Source: Spirochaetota bacterium (lineage in GTDB: Bacteria > Spirochaetota > B62-G9 > DRHN01). From it: DNA of 36,888 bases. Location of the stretch: NCBI GenBank assembly GCA_016934265.1, contig JAFGTF010000147.1:1-36888 (forward strand), in the 5' to 3' direction. A program made the position numbers and the translations under genes. Shown in pieces: positions 8,294 to 16,887 of the stretch (positions are counted from its first letter, which is position 1; every line of letters begins with the position of its first letter). Below the pieces are notes generated by a model that did not search any database, was not told where the DNA came from, and saw only the letters and a list, made by a program, of their open reading frames with translations.

Positions 8294-8805
8294 AAGAAGA
8301 AAAGGCACCGAAGAAGTACCGGCATACGGCAAAGGACCTGATCCTCATGACGGTGGAGGGTGTATGCTTTCTCGCCCAAATTGTTTTAGCATTCTTTTTT
8401 CACAGGGCGCTTGGCTTGGCCTGGCTCTCGTACGCCGGGTGGGCGGTATTCGCCCTCGCGCTCCTGCTCGGATGGAGGGCCCGTATCGCGCTTCAAAAGA
8501 AAGGCGAGGCGGCGAGCAGCAGGGAATGGCTCCACACCGCAGTGGTCGTAAAAAGCGGGGTGTACGGGCTCGTGAGGCACCCGATATATTTCTCCTTCTT
8601 TCTTTTCTCCCTTTCCATCGTCTTCATATCCCAGCACTGGCTCGTCCTCCTTTTAGGCGTTATCGTCATGGCGCTGATATACAGCGACATGAAACGGGAG
8701 GAACAAAGCTGTATCGACAAGTTCGGCGACGACTACAAACGATATATGGAGCGGGTGCCGAGGATGAATATCGTGCTCGGTGCAATCAGGCGGCTCTACA
8801 AATAG
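8290..8805 (+). CDS. Isoprenylcysteine carboxyl methyltransferase-like membrane protein
   Basis: This 171-residue protein has a charged N-terminus and about four to five membrane spans. The C-terminal signature of the ICMT/PEMT group is present: GVYGLVRHPIYFSFF near residue 97, followed after two spans by REEQSCIDKFGDDYKRYMERVPR. These segments bind SAM at the membrane face. Bacterial homologues methylate lipids or small molecules; the substrate is not readable. It is translationally coupled to trmO, which may reflect shared use of SAM or just operon packing. Confidence 0.8.
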   Translation: MKEEKAPKKYRHTAKDLILMTVEGVCFLAQIVLAFFFHRALGLAWLSYAGWAVFALALLLGWRARIALQKKGEAASSREWLHTAVVVKSGVYGLVRHPIYFSFFLFSLSIVFISQHWLVLLLGVIVMALIYSDMKREEQSCIDKFGDDYKRYMERVPRMNIVLGAIRRLYK

Positions 8806-8942
8806 CGGCACGAATCGGCACCCGGTAAAAAACGGGGCCGCGGTAGGCTCCCACGCACCGGATGCGCAGGCATGCCGCGCCTTCCATGTATGAAAACCTC
8901 CAGTTTTTCCAAAAAAAAACGTCCGCCACGTAGAATTTATAC

Positions 8943-8971
8943 TTGTCTTAAAATCATATATTATATATGAT
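8943..8971 (+). promoter_or_regulatory. Promoter of the FadR-type regulator gene
   Basis: TTGTCT (8943-8948) and TATGAT (8966-8971) are separated by exactly 17 bases. The expected transcription start is near 8978, at or one base before ATG 8979, so the message may be leaderless. A perfect palindrome covers the -10 element. Confidence 0.6.
8953..8971. promoter_or_regulatory. Palindromic operator overlapping the -10 box
   Basis: ATCATATATTATATATGAT consists of perfect 9-base arms around a central T. It covers the spacer and -10 of the regulator promoter, the expected place for autorepression by a GntR-family dimer. The 11 bases ATATTATATAT recur at 11,960-11,970 before the binding-protein gene. 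Confidence 0.5.
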
Positions 8972-8978
8972 ATTACCT

Positions 8979-9677
8979 ATGAACGAACAGTTCCAGTTTT
9001 CGGCAAACCGGTACTCTCTCAGTCAACAGGTCAGAAATTACATTCTCAACAAAGTCGCAACCGGAGAGCTCGCACCCGGCGACAAGGTCGTAGAGGCCAG
9101 GATCGCGGAAGAGCTCAAGGTGAGCACGATCCCGGTGCGTGAGGCGATCCGGGAGCTCGCCGCCATGCGCGTACTCGACTACTGGGTTCACCGCGGGGCG
9201 AGGGTCCGGGAGGTCACGGTGTCGGAGACAGTGGACGCGCTGCATATTAAAGCGGTGCTCGAGGCGCTTGCCGCCAGGTTGAGCGGAACAAAGCTTTCCG
9301 AGTGTCTTGCGAGGCTGCGGGAGTACAGCAACCAGATACGGGACGCGGCGGCGCGTGAGGACTGGGTGGAATACCAGAACCAAAATCAGCTGTTTCACCG
9401 GCTGATCGTCGAGTCCTCGGGCAACCAGATCCTCCTTAACCTGTGGAGCTCCCTCGCCTTCGACGTGCGCACCCGCTTTATCATGGACTACCTGCGCATC
9501 ATGGACCCGAGAGAACCGGTCATGGAGCATGAGAAGATCATCAAGGCCATAGAGGAAAAGGATACCGGAAGAGTGGCCGACCTTCTGTCCTCACATGCGA
9601 ACAGCCTGGTGGAACACCTTATGCAGCAGAAAGCCCAGGACAACGCGAAAATTAAGAAAACGGAGCCCGTCATATAG
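8979..9677 (+). CDS. GntR-family transcriptional regulator, FadR subfamily (FCD domain)
   Basis: The protein has 232 residues from ATG 8979. An N-terminal winged helix (SLSQQVRNYILNKVATGEL, then VSTIPVREAIRELAAM) is followed by an all-helical FCD ligand domain. This domain keeps the usual metal/ligand histidines in NQLFHRLIVES, MEHEKIIKAI and LSSHANSL. FCD regulators usually sense organic or sugar acids and repress the adjacent catabolic genes. An in-frame ATG at 8967 falls inside the palindrome and upstream of the predicted transcript start, so 8979 is preferred. Neither has a ribosome site. The Fe-S flavoenzyme and ABC importer genes that follow in the same direction are its likely targets. 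Confidence 0.85.
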   Translation: MNEQFQFSANRYSLSQQVRNYILNKVATGELAPGDKVVEARIAEELKVSTIPVREAIRELAAMRVLDYWVHRGARVREVTVSETVDALHIKAVLEALAARLSGTKLSECLARLREYSNQIRDAAAREDWVEYQNQNQLFHRLIVESSGNQILLNLWSSLAFDVRTRFIMDYLRIMDPREPVMEHEKIIKAIEEKDTGRVADLLSSHANSLVEHLMQQKAQDNAKIKKTEPVI

Positions 9678-9760
9678 GAAAGAAGATCATGGAAAAAAAG
9701 TACGGGGCAAACGGAATATAGTCTGATGTTTCGAGGAAAACAAATCCCAAGGAGCAGAGT

Positions 9761-11881
9761 ATGAGTGAAAATAAGTATCCCCACCTTTTCAGTCCGATCA
9801 CCATCGGGAAATTCGAGGTACCGAACAGGGTCTGTCACGTACCTACCGATATTTCATCCGCAAACGCCGACGGGTCTGTGAACCAGCGGGTCATCACCTA
9901 TCACGAGGAGATCGCAAAGGGTGGGTGCGGTTTTATCATCTGCGGGGCGTCGACTCCGGATAAGAAAACCGGCCGTCCCACCGTGACGTGCCTCGCGGTC
10001 GACGAAGACCCCCTTATCCCCGGTCTGGCAGAGCTCGCCGAGGCGATGCACCGTCACGGTGCAAAGAACTCCGTGCAGATCCAGCACCCGGGCCGGCAGG
10101 CCGCATGGCCGCGCAAGGACCTCATCTCCGCCACCGACATGGTAGCGGACATCCCCGCCTCGGCCGGGCACGAGGTCGTTTACGCCCAGGCCGAGGCCAG
10201 GGGGAAATCGATACGCGCCATGTCCGTGGATGAGATCTACGATCTCATAGAGAAGTTCGCGGAAGGCGCGTGGCGGGTACAGCAGGCGGGCTTCGACTCG
10301 GTGGAGCTTCACGGCGCTCACGGCTACCTCATCGCCCAGTTCATGAGCCCCTACGTCAACAAGCGGAACGACCGCTTCGGCGGCAGTTTCTCAAGCCGCA
10401 TGCGCTTTGTGATAGAGATCGTCCACGCCATACAGTTCAAGTGCGGCCCCGATTTCCCGATCGGGATACGGTACTCCGGCGAAGAGTGGATAGAGGGAGG
10501 CCGTATGCTCGACGAAAGCGTCCAGGCGGCCGTCCTGTTCGAAGAGCACGGCGTCTCCTTTTTGGACATCAGCGCCGGCATATTCGAGATGCCCGGACCG
10601 ACCATGGACCCGATGTACTATCCGCAGGGCTGGAACACCTATACCGCGGAAGAGATCAAGAAGCATGTGAAGATCCCGGTCATTACCAGCCATACCCTTC
10701 GGGACCCCGATTACTGCGAGAGGATCCTGAAGGAAGGTAAGACCGACATGGTGGGTCTCTCCCGCCAGATGATCGCCGATCCGTACTGGGCGAACAAGGC
10801 GAAAGCGGGAAAGAAGGAGGAGATCAGAAAGTGCATCTCCTGTCTCGTCGGCTGCTGGCAGGAATCGCTGATGATCAAGCGGCATATGCGCTGCGCCATC
10901 AATCCCGCAATAGGCGACGAGCGGTTCATCGATTTCAAGCCTGCAGACAAGAAACTGAACGTGGCGGTCGTGGGCGGCGGCCCGGCCGGCCTGGAAGCGG
11001 CGAGAATCGCCACGCTCCGAGGCCACAAGGTCACCGTGTTCGAAAAGTCGAGCGAGCTCGGCGGCGCGATCCTGTACTGCTGCACGGTGGCGGGAAAGAA
11101 CAAGATGCGCTGGTACGCGGACTGGATCAGGCACCAGATAACAAAGCTCGGCGTAGAGGTAAAATATGAAAGCGTGCCCAAACCTGCGGAGCTCAAAAAA
11201 TACGACGCCGTGCTGGTCTCCACGGGCAGCGAGACCGTGCGCCCGGACATCAAGGGCATAGACTCCGACCGTGTCTGCACCTTCCAGGACGTACTGCGTT
11301 GCAAGAGTAAAAACTGCGAGTTCTGGCCCCAAAAAGGAAAGCCCGAGCCCGCGGAAGTCGGCGACACGGTCCTGATCTGGGGCGACCACTACGGTGCGGC
11401 GGATACTGCGGAAAAGCTCGGGGCGGAGGGTAAAAAAGTCTATATCGTGACGGAGAACGCGTCGTTCGCCTCCTGGATGGAGCCCTGCCACAAGGATGTG
11501 ATGGACAAACGTTTCAAGGGCGGCCAGGGCGAAGGTCTGAAAGGAAAAGCCTTCGCGCATCCGGTGACCGTCATACCGGACTCTTCCGTGCTCGAGATCG
11601 GAAAAAGCGGCGAGGTCGTGCTCGTAAACGGCAGATTCGAACGATCCACCGTGAAAGTGGATACCGTCGTGCTGGCGAACGTACGGGAGAACGATGCGCT
11701 GTACGACGAATACAAAAAGGCGGGACTTGTGGTGACGAAGATAGGCGACGCCAAGAAGGTGAAAAATCTCAGGGGGGCGGTAACGGACGGCGCGAACATC
11801 GGCCTGACCATTACAGAAGACTTGCGGATAAACGCAAACGACGAGATCATCGCGAATCTCCCGACGGAAATCGAGCTCTGA
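9761..11881 (+). CDS. Fe-S flavoenzyme of the 2,4-dienoyl-CoA reductase / enoate reductase family
   Basis: The protein has 706 residues. The N-terminal FMN TIM barrel (about 1-350) contains LFSPITIGKFEVPNRV, IQHPGRQA and HGAHGYLIAQFMSP. C358, C361, C365 and C378 form a C-x2-C-x3-C-x12-C 4Fe-4S site. An FAD/NAD(P)-binding part follows, beginning VAVVGGGPAG (401-410). Electrons should pass from NAD(P)H through FAD and Fe-S to FMN and reduce an activated C=C bond; relatives also oxidise amines or handle bile acids and aromatic compounds. AAGGAGCAGAGT precedes the ATG. Its place between the FadR-type regulator and a sugar importer suggests a catabolic substrate linked to the imported compound. 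The true substrate is unknown. Confidence 0.85.
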   Translation: MSENKYPHLFSPITIGKFEVPNRVCHVPTDISSANADGSVNQRVITYHEEIAKGGCGFIICGASTPDKKTGRPTVTCLAVDEDPLIPGLAELAEAMHRHGAKNSVQIQHPGRQAAWPRKDLISATDMVADIPASAGHEVVYAQAEARGKSIRAMSVDEIYDLIEKFAEGAWRVQQAGFDSVELHGAHGYLIAQFMSPYVNKRNDRFGGSFSSRMRFVIEIVHAIQFKCGPDFPIGIRYSGEEWIEGGRMLDESVQAAVLFEEHGVSFLDISAGIFEMPGPTMDPMYYPQGWNTYTAEEIKKHVKIPVITSHTLRDPDYCERILKEGKTDMVGLSRQMIADPYWANKAKAGKKEEIRKCISCLVGCWQESLMIKRHMRCAINPAIGDERFIDFKPADKKLNVAVVGGGPAGLEAARIATLRGHKVTVFEKSSELGGAILYCCTVAGKNKMRWYADWIRHQITKLGVEVKYESVPKPAELKKYDAVLVSTGSETVRPDIKGIDSDRVCTFQDVLRCKSKNCEFWPQKGKPEPAEVGDTVLIWGDHYGAADTAEKLGAEGKKVYIVTENASFASWMEPCHKDVMDKRFKGGQGEGLKGKAFAHPVTVIPDSSVLEIGKSGEVVLVNGRFERSTVKVDTVVLANVRENDALYDEYKKAGLVVTKIGDAKKVKNLRGAVTDGANIGLTITEDLRINANDEIIANLPTEIEL

Positions 11882-11914
11882 TTTTATCGTGTTTCTCAGT
11901 ATACGTGACGACCG

Positions 11915-12052
11915 AAGGAGGTGATGATTCGACAGATGGAAAAAACCGAGGATATTACCATATTATATATACATTAAGGAGGAGAAAATAAAAAGAGTAG
12001 AAGAGTTCTTAAGAAAGAACAAGTCGAAAAAAAATTTTAAATGGAGGTTACT
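11915..12052 (+). promoter_or_regulatory. Leader of the binding-protein gene with two strong ribosome sites and a possible leader peptide
   Basis: AAGGAGGTGAT (11915-11925), nearly the full complement of the 16S rRNA tail, opens a 17-codon frame (ATG 11924 or 11936, stop TAA 11975-11977). A second site, AAGGAGGAG (11976-11984), overlaps that stop but has no ATG at the right distance. An ATA codon at 11988 begins a 22-codon basic frame whose stop overlaps the binding-protein ATG. An inverted repeat GTTCTT-AAGA-AAGAAC stands at 12005-12020. Translation-coupled control is possible but unproven. Confidence 0.3.
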
Positions 12053-13117
12053 ATGAGTAAGAAAATTTTCAAACTTATCGGTATCGCCATGATGCTCATG
12101 GCGCTGCCCGCCTTCTTCCTTTTCGCGAGTACGGAAGAAGCCGGGAAAAAGGGGCTGCCGGTTGTCGGCATCTCCACAGGTTCTTCGGGTACTTCCTGGC
12201 GTAACATCATGATCGATGCGCTGATGCAGGTCGGGAAAGAGTACAAGGCCGCCGGAAAGATCGCCGATTACAAGCTCGTGAACAATGTCACCAACGGCGA
12301 TGCGACCGAGCAGGCGAACATCCTGCGTGACTTCATCTCCCAGGGTGTGGACATCATCATGGTCAACCCCAACTCTCCAGACGCGCTGAACGGCGTGATC
12401 AAGGAGGCCCAGGAAGAGGGCATCCTCGTCGTTTCCTACGACGCGACGGTCACGGCGCCGAACGTGCTCAACGTCACCCTGGACCACTACGCCTGGATGA
12501 AGAAGAACGTCGAGTTCATCGCTTCAACACTCAAGAAGGGCAATGCGATCCAGATCTACGGGCTCGAGGGACACCCGGCAAACAACGACCGGATTAAGGC
12601 GACCTATGACGTTTTGAAAAATTATCCGGACATCAAGCTGGTTGCGGACACCACCGGCTACTGGGACCAGACAAAGGCCAAAGAGGTAACTACCCAGATC
12701 ATCGGCGGCGGCCAGAGAATCGACGCGGCGATCGGCCAGGACGGCATGTCCTACGGCATCCTCTCCGCGTTCCTCGACGCCAACAAGCTGCCGAAGGTCA
12801 TGTTCGGCGATCCGGGAACCGCCTTCTTCAAGGAGTGGAAAAAGCTCAGGGACAAGAAAGCGGACTTCAAGGCCTGCGCGCAGCCCAATCCCCCCGGGAT
12901 CGGCGGTACCGCGTTCCGCATGGCCCTGCAGCTGTACAACGGCAAGAAGTTCAAGTCCGGCATCCTGAAGAACGGGATGACCTACTACTATAAAGTCGGG
13001 ATGTTCATCACCGACGACAACTTCGACGAAGGCTGGGCGCTTTTGAAGGACAAACCGGACGATTACCTCTTGAGCGAGATCATGCCGGAAGCCGATGTAA
13101 CGAAACTTTTTCAGTAA
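12053..13117 (+). CDS. Sugar ABC transporter substrate-binding protein (periplasmic-binding-protein domain 4 type)
   Basis: The protein has 354 residues from ATG 12053, which has TGGAGG seven bases upstream. It starts with a signal peptide (MSKKIFKLIG, a hydrophobic core to FLFAS). The mature part has the two-lobe fold of ribose/xylose/galactose binding proteins: GISTGSSGTSWRNIM at the first ligand loop, ANILRDFISQGVDIIMVNPNSPDAL in the middle, then VVSYDATV and IDAAIGQDGM. This family binds monosaccharides, sugar acids or autoinducer-2-like molecules. No lipobox Cys is present, so it should be free in the periplasm. The ATPase and two permeases follow at once. Confidence 0.9.
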   Translation: MSKKIFKLIGIAMMLMALPAFFLFASTEEAGKKGLPVVGISTGSSGTSWRNIMIDALMQVGKEYKAAGKIADYKLVNNVTNGDATEQANILRDFISQGVDIIMVNPNSPDALNGVIKEAQEEGILVVSYDATVTAPNVLNVTLDHYAWMKKNVEFIASTLKKGNAIQIYGLEGHPANNDRIKATYDVLKNYPDIKLVADTTGYWDQTKAKEVTTQIIGGGQRIDAAIGQDGMSYGILSAFLDANKLPKVMFGDPGTAFFKEWKKLRDKKADFKACAQPNPPGIGGTAFRMALQLYNGKKFKSGILKNGMTYYYKVGMFITDDNFDEGWALLKDKPDDYLLSEIMPEADVTKLFQ

Positions 13118-13157
13118 TATCAGCTATTGATTTATTTGTTTTTTTCAATTAAGATTT

Positions 13158-13182
13158 GGGAGGCGGGAGTTCCCCGCCTCCC
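13158..13182 (+). promoter_or_regulatory. Strong intercistronic stem-loop between binding-protein and ATPase genes
   Basis: GGGAGGCGGG and CCCGCCTCCC pair perfectly over 10 bases around the loop AGTTC. No T-run follows, so it is not a classical terminator. Such hairpins after binding-protein genes often protect the upstream message from 3' decay and lower ATPase/permease expression. Confidence 0.6.
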
Positions 13183-13206
13183 ACTATTGTTACAAGGGCT
13201 GGGTAT

Positions 13207-14712
13207 ATGAACCAGACGGCGAAAGTCCTGGAAGCGACGGGCATACGCAAGCACTTCGGCGGGGTCATCGCACTCTCCAACGCGAACCTCGTATGTAGAA
13301 GCGGGAGGATAACGGGACTATTAGGTGCAAACGGCTCCGGCAAGAGCACGATGTCCAAGATCATCACCGGCGTGTACAGCGCGGACAAAGGCGAGATCAA
13401 ATACAACGGAAGGCCGGTTCGGTACAGAAACCCGAACGAAGCCCGGCAGGACGGCATCGCCATGGTATTCCAGAACCTGAGCCTCGTGGCCGACCTCAAT
13501 GTCTGGCAGAATATCGTGCTTGGCGAGGAAGAGAACAAGGGTCTGTTCCTCGACAACAGGGGGGCGATGGAGCACTCGAGGGCGATCGTCGACCAGCTCC
13601 TTCCCGATCTCGATATCAGGAAGATGGTGCACGAGCTCAATCCCGGGGAGATGCAGATCGTCGAAATCGCGAAAGCGATATCGGAAAACCCGAAGCTGCT
13701 CATCTTAGACGAGCCCACCGCAGCGCTCGAGCAGGCGCAGGTGAAGAGCCTCTTCGACACAATGCGCGCGCTCGTGAAGAAGGGGGTCGCCATCATCTTC
13801 ACGTCGCACAGGCTGTGGGAGGTCATGGAGATCTGCGATGACATCGTCGTGTTCAGAAACGGCGCAAATGTCGCGTCCATCGATTTCGCAAAAGACGGCA
13901 AGGACCCGGAAAAAATCATCGGGTACATCACCGGAGAGACAAAAGAAGCGAAGACCGAAAAAAAAGCCCGCACCGTATCCGGTGAGACCGTTCTGCAGAT
14001 ACGTAACCTCAATTACAGCCGTTTTCTCAAGGACGTTTCGTTCGAGCTCAAGAAAGGGGAAATACTCGGCATCGGCGGTCTCGCCGGGCAGGGCCAGCAC
14101 GAGCTGATGCTCGCCCTCGCGGGAAACTATCCCGGCGCAACCTGCGATGCAAAGCTCAACGAGAAAAAGATCAGGCTGACCAGGCCGGCATACGCAATAC
14201 GGAACAGCATCCATCTCGTACCGGGGGACAGGCAGCTCGAAGGCCTTTTCCTCAGCCACTCGTTGTTCACCAACATCATCTTCCCTAAGCTCGGCCTCAG
14301 TCGCCAGCCCCTGTTCACACCAAGGAAGAAATACAGGAAGGAATGCCAGGGCGTGATCGATTCACTGTCAATAGTCACCCACAATATGGACATGCCCGTC
14401 AACTCACTCTCCGGCGGAAACCAGCAGAAGGTGGTCGTGGGCAAGTGGTTGTCGTTCGATACCGACGTTCTTCTGCTCGCCGACCCGGCCAAAGGCGTCG
14501 ACGTCGGCGCGAAACGGGACCTGTACGACTACATCGTCGGACAGGTGAAGGAAAACAAAATGAGCGTGATTCTCTATGCCAGCGACAACGAGGAGCTCAT
14601 TCAGTACTGCGACCGACTGTTGATAATGTACGAGGGACAGATCGTTGCGACGCTCGAGGGGGAGGAGATAAACGACGAAACGATCGTCGCGACCTCCATG
14701 CGGGTCAGATAG
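13207..14712 (+). CDS. Sugar ABC transporter double ATPase (RbsA/MglA type)
   Basis: The protein has 501 residues from ATG 13207; a longer frame from 13156 would translate the stem-loop and is unlikely. Two nucleotide-binding domains are present. Domain 1 has a normal Walker A (LLGANGSGKST), a divergent signature (LNPGEMQIVEIAKA) and Walker B with catalytic Glu (LLILDEPTAAL). Domain 2 lacks a Walker A lysine motif (GIGGLAGQGQHEL), as is usual for the family. It keeps LSGGNQQKVVVGKWL, but its Walker B reads VLLLADPAKGVDVG, so the usual Asp-Glu pair is Ala-Asp. Only one active site is therefore expected. It powers import through the two permeases encoded next. Confidence 0.9.
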   Translation: MNQTAKVLEATGIRKHFGGVIALSNANLVCRSGRITGLLGANGSGKSTMSKIITGVYSADKGEIKYNGRPVRYRNPNEARQDGIAMVFQNLSLVADLNVWQNIVLGEEENKGLFLDNRGAMEHSRAIVDQLLPDLDIRKMVHELNPGEMQIVEIAKAISENPKLLILDEPTAALEQAQVKSLFDTMRALVKKGVAIIFTSHRLWEVMEICDDIVVFRNGANVASIDFAKDGKDPEKIIGYITGETKEAKTEKKARTVSGETVLQIRNLNYSRFLKDVSFELKKGEILGIGGLAGQGQHELMLALAGNYPGATCDAKLNEKKIRLTRPAYAIRNSIHLVPGDRQLEGLFLSHSLFTNIIFPKLGLSRQPLFTPRKKYRKECQGVIDSLSIVTHNMDMPVNSLSGGNQQKVVVGKWLSFDTDVLLLADPAKGVDVGAKRDLYDYIVGQVKENKMSVILYASDNEELIQYCDRLLIMYEGQIVATLEGEEINDETIVATSMRVR

Positions 14713-14722
14713 GGAGAGCAAG

Positions 14723-15757
14723 GTGAACGGAAAGAACAACAACGCGGTCGCTTCCGCCCTGAAGCGGTTCGTCTCCAACCACGATTTTCCAAGGCTGCTC
14801 ATACTTATCGCCATGTTCGCGCTGACTGCGGTGATGCAGAAGAACTTCTTCGCCATGAAGTCGATTGTCAGGAACATCAACTCCTTCACACCCCTCATTC
14901 TGCTGACCATGGGCCAAGCGGTGGTCATCATTTCAGGCGGACTCGACCTCTCGGTGGGGACCGCGCTCTCGCTTTTGACCTGTGTGGCGACCTCGGTTAT
15001 GAGACAGGGCCTGCCGATAACGGGCGTATACGCTCTGCTCGTCACCTTTGCGGTGGCGATGGCGATGGGACTCATCAACGGAATCGGCATAGGCTTTTTC
15101 CGAGTGCCGCCTTTGATCGTCACCTTCGCCACCTCCTATATATGGCTCGGAATCGCGTTGTTCCTACGCCCGACTCCGGGCGGCGAAACGGTCGACTGGT
15201 TTCAGGTGTTCTACAAGATCCGGAATATCGAGAGCGCGCCCGCTTCCCTCAAGGCGTTCGGGGAGATCATTCCGCCCGCGCTTGTTCTGATCATACTGGG
15301 CTGCATACTCTGGTGGATCATAAGCAGAACAAAAACAGGAAGGTACATCTACGCGGTGGGCGGCAACAGCGAGAGCGCCTATGTGACAGGTATCAACACC
15401 TCCTGGGTACAGATCAAAGCCTGCCTCATCAATTCGGTGTTCATATTCCTCGCCGCGCTCTTCTTCGTCGGACAGAGCCGCTCTGGAGACGCACGCATGG
15501 GAGACCCGCTTACCCTGAAGGCGATCGCGGCGGTCGTCGTGGGCGGGATCGCCCTGACCGGCGGCCGGGGCAGCGTGTACTACGCCTTCGTGGGGGCGCT
15601 CATCTTCAGCTTCGTGAGCAAGATCATCTTCTTCGCCAATATACCGAACGCATTTCAGACACTGTTCAGCGGCGTCATTATCATCATCGCAATCGCCGGT
15701 TCGCAGCTGTACACGCTTTCCAGCAGAAAAGAGATGGAGGAGAGCAAACTCACATGA
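14723..15757 (+). CDS. Sugar ABC transporter permease 1 (RbsC-like)
   Basis: This 344-residue membrane protein of the branched-chain amino acid/ribose permease family (BPD_transp_2) has about ten hydrophobic segments. Typical motifs are visible: VIISGGLDLSVGTALSL early on, and GDPLTLKAIAAVVVGGIALTGGRG near residue 265, the loop that contacts the ATPase. Translation starts at GTG 14723, with AGGGAG upstream and 10 bases after the ATPase stop. Its stop overlaps the next permease start. It forms a heterodimer channel with permease 2, inferred from the paired gene arrangement. Confidence 0.9.
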   Translation: MNGKNNNAVASALKRFVSNHDFPRLLILIAMFALTAVMQKNFFAMKSIVRNINSFTPLILLTMGQAVVIISGGLDLSVGTALSLLTCVATSVMRQGLPITGVYALLVTFAVAMAMGLINGIGIGFFRVPPLIVTFATSYIWLGIALFLRPTPGGETVDWFQVFYKIRNIESAPASLKAFGEIIPPALVLIILGCILWWIISRTKTGRYIYAVGGNSESAYVTGINTSWVQIKACLINSVFIFLAALFFVGQSRSGDARMGDPLTLKAIAAVVVGGIALTGGRGSVYYAFVGALIFSFVSKIIFFANIPNAFQTLFSGVIIIIAIAGSQLYTLSSRKEMEESKLT

Positions 15758-16743
15758 GCACGCGCAGCATGACGAATTTCCAGGACAGCGCCGCCTACAA
15801 GATCATCGACAGACACAAGAAGCTGATCATCGCGTTTTTGCTCATCGTCTTTCTCTTCGTGATCGGTGAGTTCACCGTCGAAACCTTTTTAACACTCAGC
15901 CAGGTTTTGCTCACCCTCAAGCTCGCCTCCTTCATCGCGCTCTTCGCGCTGTGCCAGATGATCGCAATCGCGGGCGGCGGGAGCGGTCTCGACCTGTCGG
16001 TCGGCTACATGGCAACGATCACGGCGGTGTTTACCGCAGCCATCATGGAGGGGCGGAATTCACATCTTGGGGTCGCAGTGCTCGCGGCGTTAGGCCTGGG
16101 ACTCGTGGTCGGGCTGATAAACGGGACGCTGACCGCCTATCTCAGGCTTCCCCCGCTCGTCGTCACCCTGGCAATGGCGAACATCCTCCAGGGCGTGATC
16201 AACGTGTACACCGCGGGGAAGAACATCACCGGTCGGCCCTCGCCCGTGCTCCAGACCATGGCGGCGAAGTCCACCGGCATCTTCCCGAACATCGTGTTCC
16301 TCCTTCTCATCATCACGCCGATCGTCATGATCCTTTTATACAAGACGAAGCTGGGCCTGAAGCTGTTCGGGTCCGGCGCGAATGAAACCGCCGCGTACCT
16401 GAGCGGCGTCAACGTCAAGCTGGTGAGGTGCACCTCCTATATAATCAGCTCGACTTTGGCGAGCATCATCGGGCTCCTTCTTCTCGGCAACATGGGTATC
16501 GCGTTCAAGGACATGGGATCCAACTACGTCATGCCGAGCATCGCCGCGGTGGTCGTCGGGGGCGTCTCGCTCACCGGGGGGGACGGCAACTATATCGGCG
16601 TCATTCTGGGCGCCATATTCCTTCAGACGCTCACCAACCTGCTCGTCGCCTTGGGATGGGGGGACGCCGGGAAGTGGACGGGGTTCGGCATCGTGCTGTT
16701 CGCCCTGCTGATACTGTATCTCAGCAACAGAAGAAAAAGATAG
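15754..16743 (+). CDS. Sugar ABC transporter permease 2 (RbsC-like)
   Basis: The protein has 329 residues from ATG 15754, which overlaps the previous stop (ATGA) and has GGAGGAGAG upstream. A longer frame from 15142 lies in the permease 1 gene and is a shadow. It is another BPD_transp_2 permease with GGGSGLDLSVGYMATI near residue 70 and SIAAVVVGGVSLTGGDGNYIG near residue 263. A paired second permease is common for sugar acid and nucleoside-type importers of this family. A small hairpin with a T-run follows the stop (around 16,744-16,765) but is weak. Confidence 0.9.
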   Translation: MSTRSMTNFQDSAAYKIIDRHKKLIIAFLLIVFLFVIGEFTVETFLTLSQVLLTLKLASFIALFALCQMIAIAGGGSGLDLSVGYMATITAVFTAAIMEGRNSHLGVAVLAALGLGLVVGLINGTLTAYLRLPPLVVTLAMANILQGVINVYTAGKNITGRPSPVLQTMAAKSTGIFPNIVFLLLIITPIVMILLYKTKLGLKLFGSGANETAAYLSGVNVKLVRCTSYIISSTLASIIGLLLLGNMGIAFKDMGSNYVMPSIAAVVVGGVSLTGGDGNYIGVILGAIFLQTLTNLLVALGWGDAGKWTGFGIVLFALLILYLSNRRKR

Positions 16744-16887
16744 ACCGGATGCTTTTTTCCCGGTGCCACGATCACGAACAGCCCCTGTTTCATACGGTGA
16801 AACCGCGGTATGCGGCATCACCCTGTTGACAGAAACAAGCAATCTGATATGATTCAGATTACAAATACGGCTGCGAAAGGACGGAGC

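Noticed and set aside
10391-11560. 389-codon minus-strand frame inside the Fe-S flavoenzyme gene
   Set aside because: Antisense shadow caused by GC-rich codon use; no motif or start signal, and the plus-strand protein is unmistakable.
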